NCBI GenBank assembly: GCA_029941905.1
Contig: JAPYTQ010000019.1
Span: forward strand, 29,000-92,999
Direction: 5' to 3'
DNA length: 64,000 bases
Source of the DNA: JAHRVQ01 sp029941905
Lineage (GTDB): Bacteria > Pseudomonadota > Gammaproteobacteria > Pseudomonadales > Azotimanducaceae
Below, piece after piece: positions 62,172-64,000 of the stretch (position 1 is its first letter; each line of letters starts with the position of its first letter). The notes under the pieces are model-generated. The model was not told where the DNA came from. It made no database searches and saw only the letters and a list, made by a program, of their open reading frames with translations. A program made the position numbers and the translations under genes.

Positions 62172-62618
62172 TTAAGTTGATAGCGGTATGACCATACCGC
62201 TCATATTCCCCTTACCTTCATCGTTGTACATCACCTGGTAGTCACGACTGGCGAAGCACCACTTGCCTGCTTCTTTGACGTACTCATCTTTGTAGGTGCC
62301 GATGTTGAACATACCATCATCACTGCCAGCAGGCCGTAGATGTTCACACAGATACCAGCGACCGGTTGCGGTGTCTCCATTTATATCGATGGTTCCCTGA
62401 TAAACGAGTTGGGCGACAAAGGCGAAACCACCCATTGCCCCAACCCATAAGCCTACTACTGCTTCCTTACCGGAAAATGTACCGGCACCAGGCAGTGTCC
62501 ACTGACACTCTTCTGCCCAGGTCGATGCCCAGAGATCCTGGTCACGACGATTAACCGCATCAGCATAGGCCGCCACCAGCTGGCGGATTTCAAGTTCATC
62601 GGCAACGGGATTTGCCAT
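62172..62618 (-). CDS. SnoaL-like/NTF2-fold protein
   Basis: 148 residues, with GAGGAG before the ATG. The NTF2-like cone fold is indicated by EIRQLVAAYADAVNRRDQDL, WASTWAEECQWTLPGAGTFS and GTIDINGDTATGRWYLCEHL. Members bind or isomerise small hydrophobic molecules. First gene of the operon with LLM and the AhpD-like selenoprotein (23 bp to the LLM start). Four 12-bp repeats lie just upstream. Confidence 0.85.
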   Translation of the reverse strand: MANPVADELEIRQLVAAYADAVNRRDQDLWASTWAEECQWTLPGAGTFSGKEAVVGLWVGAMGGFAFVAQLVYQGTIDINGDTATGRWYLCEHLRPAGSDDGMFNIGTYKDEYVKEAGKWCFASRDYQVMYNDEGKGNMSGMVIPLST

Positions 62619-62638
62619 AGCATGCTCCTCTCTTTGTT

Positions 62639-62674
62639 GGGATAGTTCTCTGGATAGTTGTCTGGATAGTTATC
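62639..62674. repeat. Three 12-bp tandem repeats upstream of the SnoaL-like gene
   Basis: Units TGGATAGTTNTC at 62639, 62651 and 62663 (first base variable), with a partial fourth from 62675. They end in the untranslated leader, about 10 bp from the GAGGAG of the SnoaL-like gene. Confidence 0.85.
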
Positions 62675-62733
62675 GGGATTATTAAACGATGACCCACATT
62701 TTCAGGGCAGTACAGCACAAAACAGTCAGGCTG

Positions 62734-63402
62734 TCATGTTTTTGAGCGTTTCCTTGCTGACTTCCTGTCGACCCGGGCAACATCGCTGAACATGCTGCGA
62801 AGTTGACCTTTTAGCCAGGCGACCATATGTTCTGGTACCGATCCGCGAACAGCACCGCTGACCGCCATACCTTCGAGAAGATAAGCCGTCAGCATATTGG
62901 CCGTATCGAATTCTTCCGAGAGCGCGAGATCCGGAAAAACTCTTACGCTCGCCTTGCGCCAGGAATCTTCAAACTCCTTGATCGCCGGAATCAGTACAGA
63001 ACGAAGCTCAGGATCTGTTCTTGATGCAACCTGTAACTCATGGAAAACTATAAACAAGGGCGAATGCAATTGCTCCCAATATGCATCGATGCCTTCTTCG
63101 ATCAGGGTATGTTCTTCATTTTTCTGGATATGTGATTCTTCAGTCTCAAATAATTCCAGGCGTCGTTTTGCCAGGTGTGCCACGGCGGCACCGATCAAAT
63201 CCTTTCGTGAAGGAAAGTGATGCAGCATGGCACCACGGGAAACCCCTGCCTTTTTGGCAATTTTCTCAGTGGTTGTGTTGTTATATCCGAGATCATAAAA
63301 GCACTCGACTGCAGCATCTAGTATCGTGCCGCGAGTGTTCTCGCTTTTAGTCTGTTGCCAGGATCTTTCACCTTCTTTTGGTTGAACGTCAGCGTTATTC
63401 AA
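62734..63402 (-). CDS. TetR-family transcriptional regulator
   Basis: 222 residues. The N-terminal helix-turn-helix is standard: GTILDAAVECFYDLGYNNTT then TEKIAKKAGVSRGAMLHHFP and SRKDLIGAAVAHLAK. The C-terminal domain (LFIVFHELQVASRTDPELRS, then MLTAYLLEGMAVSGAVRG) would bind an inducer, often an acyl-CoA or small lipophile. It is upstream of, and on the same strand as, the SnoaL-LLM-selenoprotein operon and is the obvious candidate regulator. A truncated paralogue follows upstream at 63600. Confidence 0.92.
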   Translation of the reverse strand: MNNADVQPKEGERSWQQTKSENTRGTILDAAVECFYDLGYNNTTTEKIAKKAGVSRGAMLHHFPSRKDLIGAAVAHLAKRRLELFETEESHIQKNEEHTLIEEGIDAYWEQLHSPLFIVFHELQVASRTDPELRSVLIPAIKEFEDSWRKASVRVFPDLALSEEFDTANMLTAYLLEGMAVSGAVRGSVPEHMVAWLKGQLRSMFSDVARVDRKSARKRSKT

Positions 63403-63599
63403 TCTGGAAGTCTCATGCTCGATGAAATTGGTGGTTCAGTGAAATCTAATATACTAACTTTTTTAAGCTAATTCATCACTACTCGAATTTTGCATGATAT
63501 CGATATCAAGCCAATCATGAAAATACAAGAATCCCGACTCGACTTTTAAGAACGTAAAGTGACTCTCATTTCTGGGAATTAGATTTGTAGGCAGCAACT

Positions 63600-64000
63600 T
63601 CAGGAGGCTTGTTTGGTCGCTCTGTGCCAGGATGCTTCAAGCTCTTTTTCTGCCGGAGCCATCACTGAGCGAAGCTCAGGATCTGTTCTCGATGCGACCT
63701 GCAGTTCGTGGAAAACCACAAACAAAGGAGACTGCAATTGCTTCCAGCAGACATCCATATTCGCTTCGATCAACCTGAGTTGCTCGTTACCGTTGACGCC
63801 AGGTACCTCGGTCTCCAACCGCTTTTTTGACAGGTGGCCGACCGCTGCGTTCATCAGTGCCTGGCGAGAAGGGAAATGATACAACATGGCACCTCGTGAA
63901 ACCCCCGCCTCCTTGGCGATTTTTTCTGTGGTGGTGTTGTTATAACCTAGATCGTAAAAGCACTGGATCGCGGCATCCAATATCACACTACGTGTGTTCT
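63600..64000 (-). pseudogene. Second TetR gene, C-terminally truncated, N-terminus off the right edge
   Basis: The frame is open from the window edge (NTRSVILDAAIQCFYDLGYN) to a TGA at 63602-63600. It is a close paralogue of the regulator at 62734: TTTEKIAKEAGVSRGAMLYH and SPLFVVFHELQVASRTDPEL match it nearly word for word. It stops at WHRATKQAS, about 65 residues before the end of its neighbour, so part of the inducer-binding domain is missing. The DNA-binding half is intact, so it may still bind operators. I call it a likely degenerate duplicate. Confidence 0.7.

Noticed and set aside
1..64000. tRNA, rRNA or replication-origin features
   Set aside because: I looked for T-arm motifs, rRNA signatures and DnaA-box clusters and saw none I could defend; a tRNA scan would settle it.

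Overview
The window is chromosomal DNA of moderate GC. The gene families point to a Gram-negative, probably marine, gammaproteobacterium-like organism: hmgA, acyl-CoA dehydrogenase, crotonase, PhyH and TauD oxygenases, LLM oxidoreductases, a MacAB-like exporter, an HpnN-like RND protein, the DUF2868/DUF3482 pair and a Tat-exported molybdenum hydroxylase. The taxonomic call is inference; no rRNA, tRNA or housekeeping marker is present. Most genes are catabolic or accessory, and there is no prophage, CRISPR array or autonomous insertion sequence.

Layout. 1-669: left-edge acyl-CoA synthetase. 0.8-4.9 kb: secreted beta-propeller, a deiodinase-like selenoprotein read through an in-frame UGA, hmgA and a crotonase. 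5.0-7.2 kb: a type IV pilin-like gene behind three tandem paralogues of a small HAMP-like membrane protein. 7.4-19 kb: acyl-CoA dehydrogenase, NUDIX, M20 amidohydrolase, TauD, MAPEG, amidase, MBL hydrolase, carboxymuconolactone decarboxylase-like protein, DUF3482 GTPase with DUF2868 partner, amidohydrolase. 19-21.8 kb: a double PARP-type zinc-finger protein followed by an ADP-ribosylglycohydrolase-family protein. 21.8-26.4 kb: PhyH, an Hpt-REC-REC-GGDEF protein, DUF899 and VOC proteins. 26.4-31.6 kb: a three-subunit xanthine dehydrogenase-family operon with a cytochrome b and a 50-residue membrane protein, split by a 305-bp MITE-like element. 31.7-44.8 kb: PabB-PabC fusion, M20 peptidase, VOC, LLM, RND plus glycosyltransferase, and a four-gene ABC exporter operon.

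45-56 kb is accessory: a cytochrome c, a frameshifted wHTH-TM-FlgO gene, remnants of a RAYT transposase and a VOC protein, PhyH, a membrane methyltransferase, and two TIR-TPR proteins. The second TIR gene sits 6 nt behind a heme-oxygenase-like diiron enzyme gene. 57.9-60.0 kb is an integron cassette array with three attC sites and no integrase. 60.2-64 kb is an operon of SnoaL-like, LLM and AhpD-like proteins; the last is a second selenoprotein (CxxU) split by ORF callers at its UGA. Two tandem TetR genes follow, one missing its C-terminal region and running off the edge.

Two themes cut across the window. The two UGA-containing selenoproteins, each with a bacterial-type SECIS hairpin just after the UGA, imply that the organism makes selenocysteine. 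Short tandem duplications (12-16 bp units) sit on or beside start and stop codons at eight loci.
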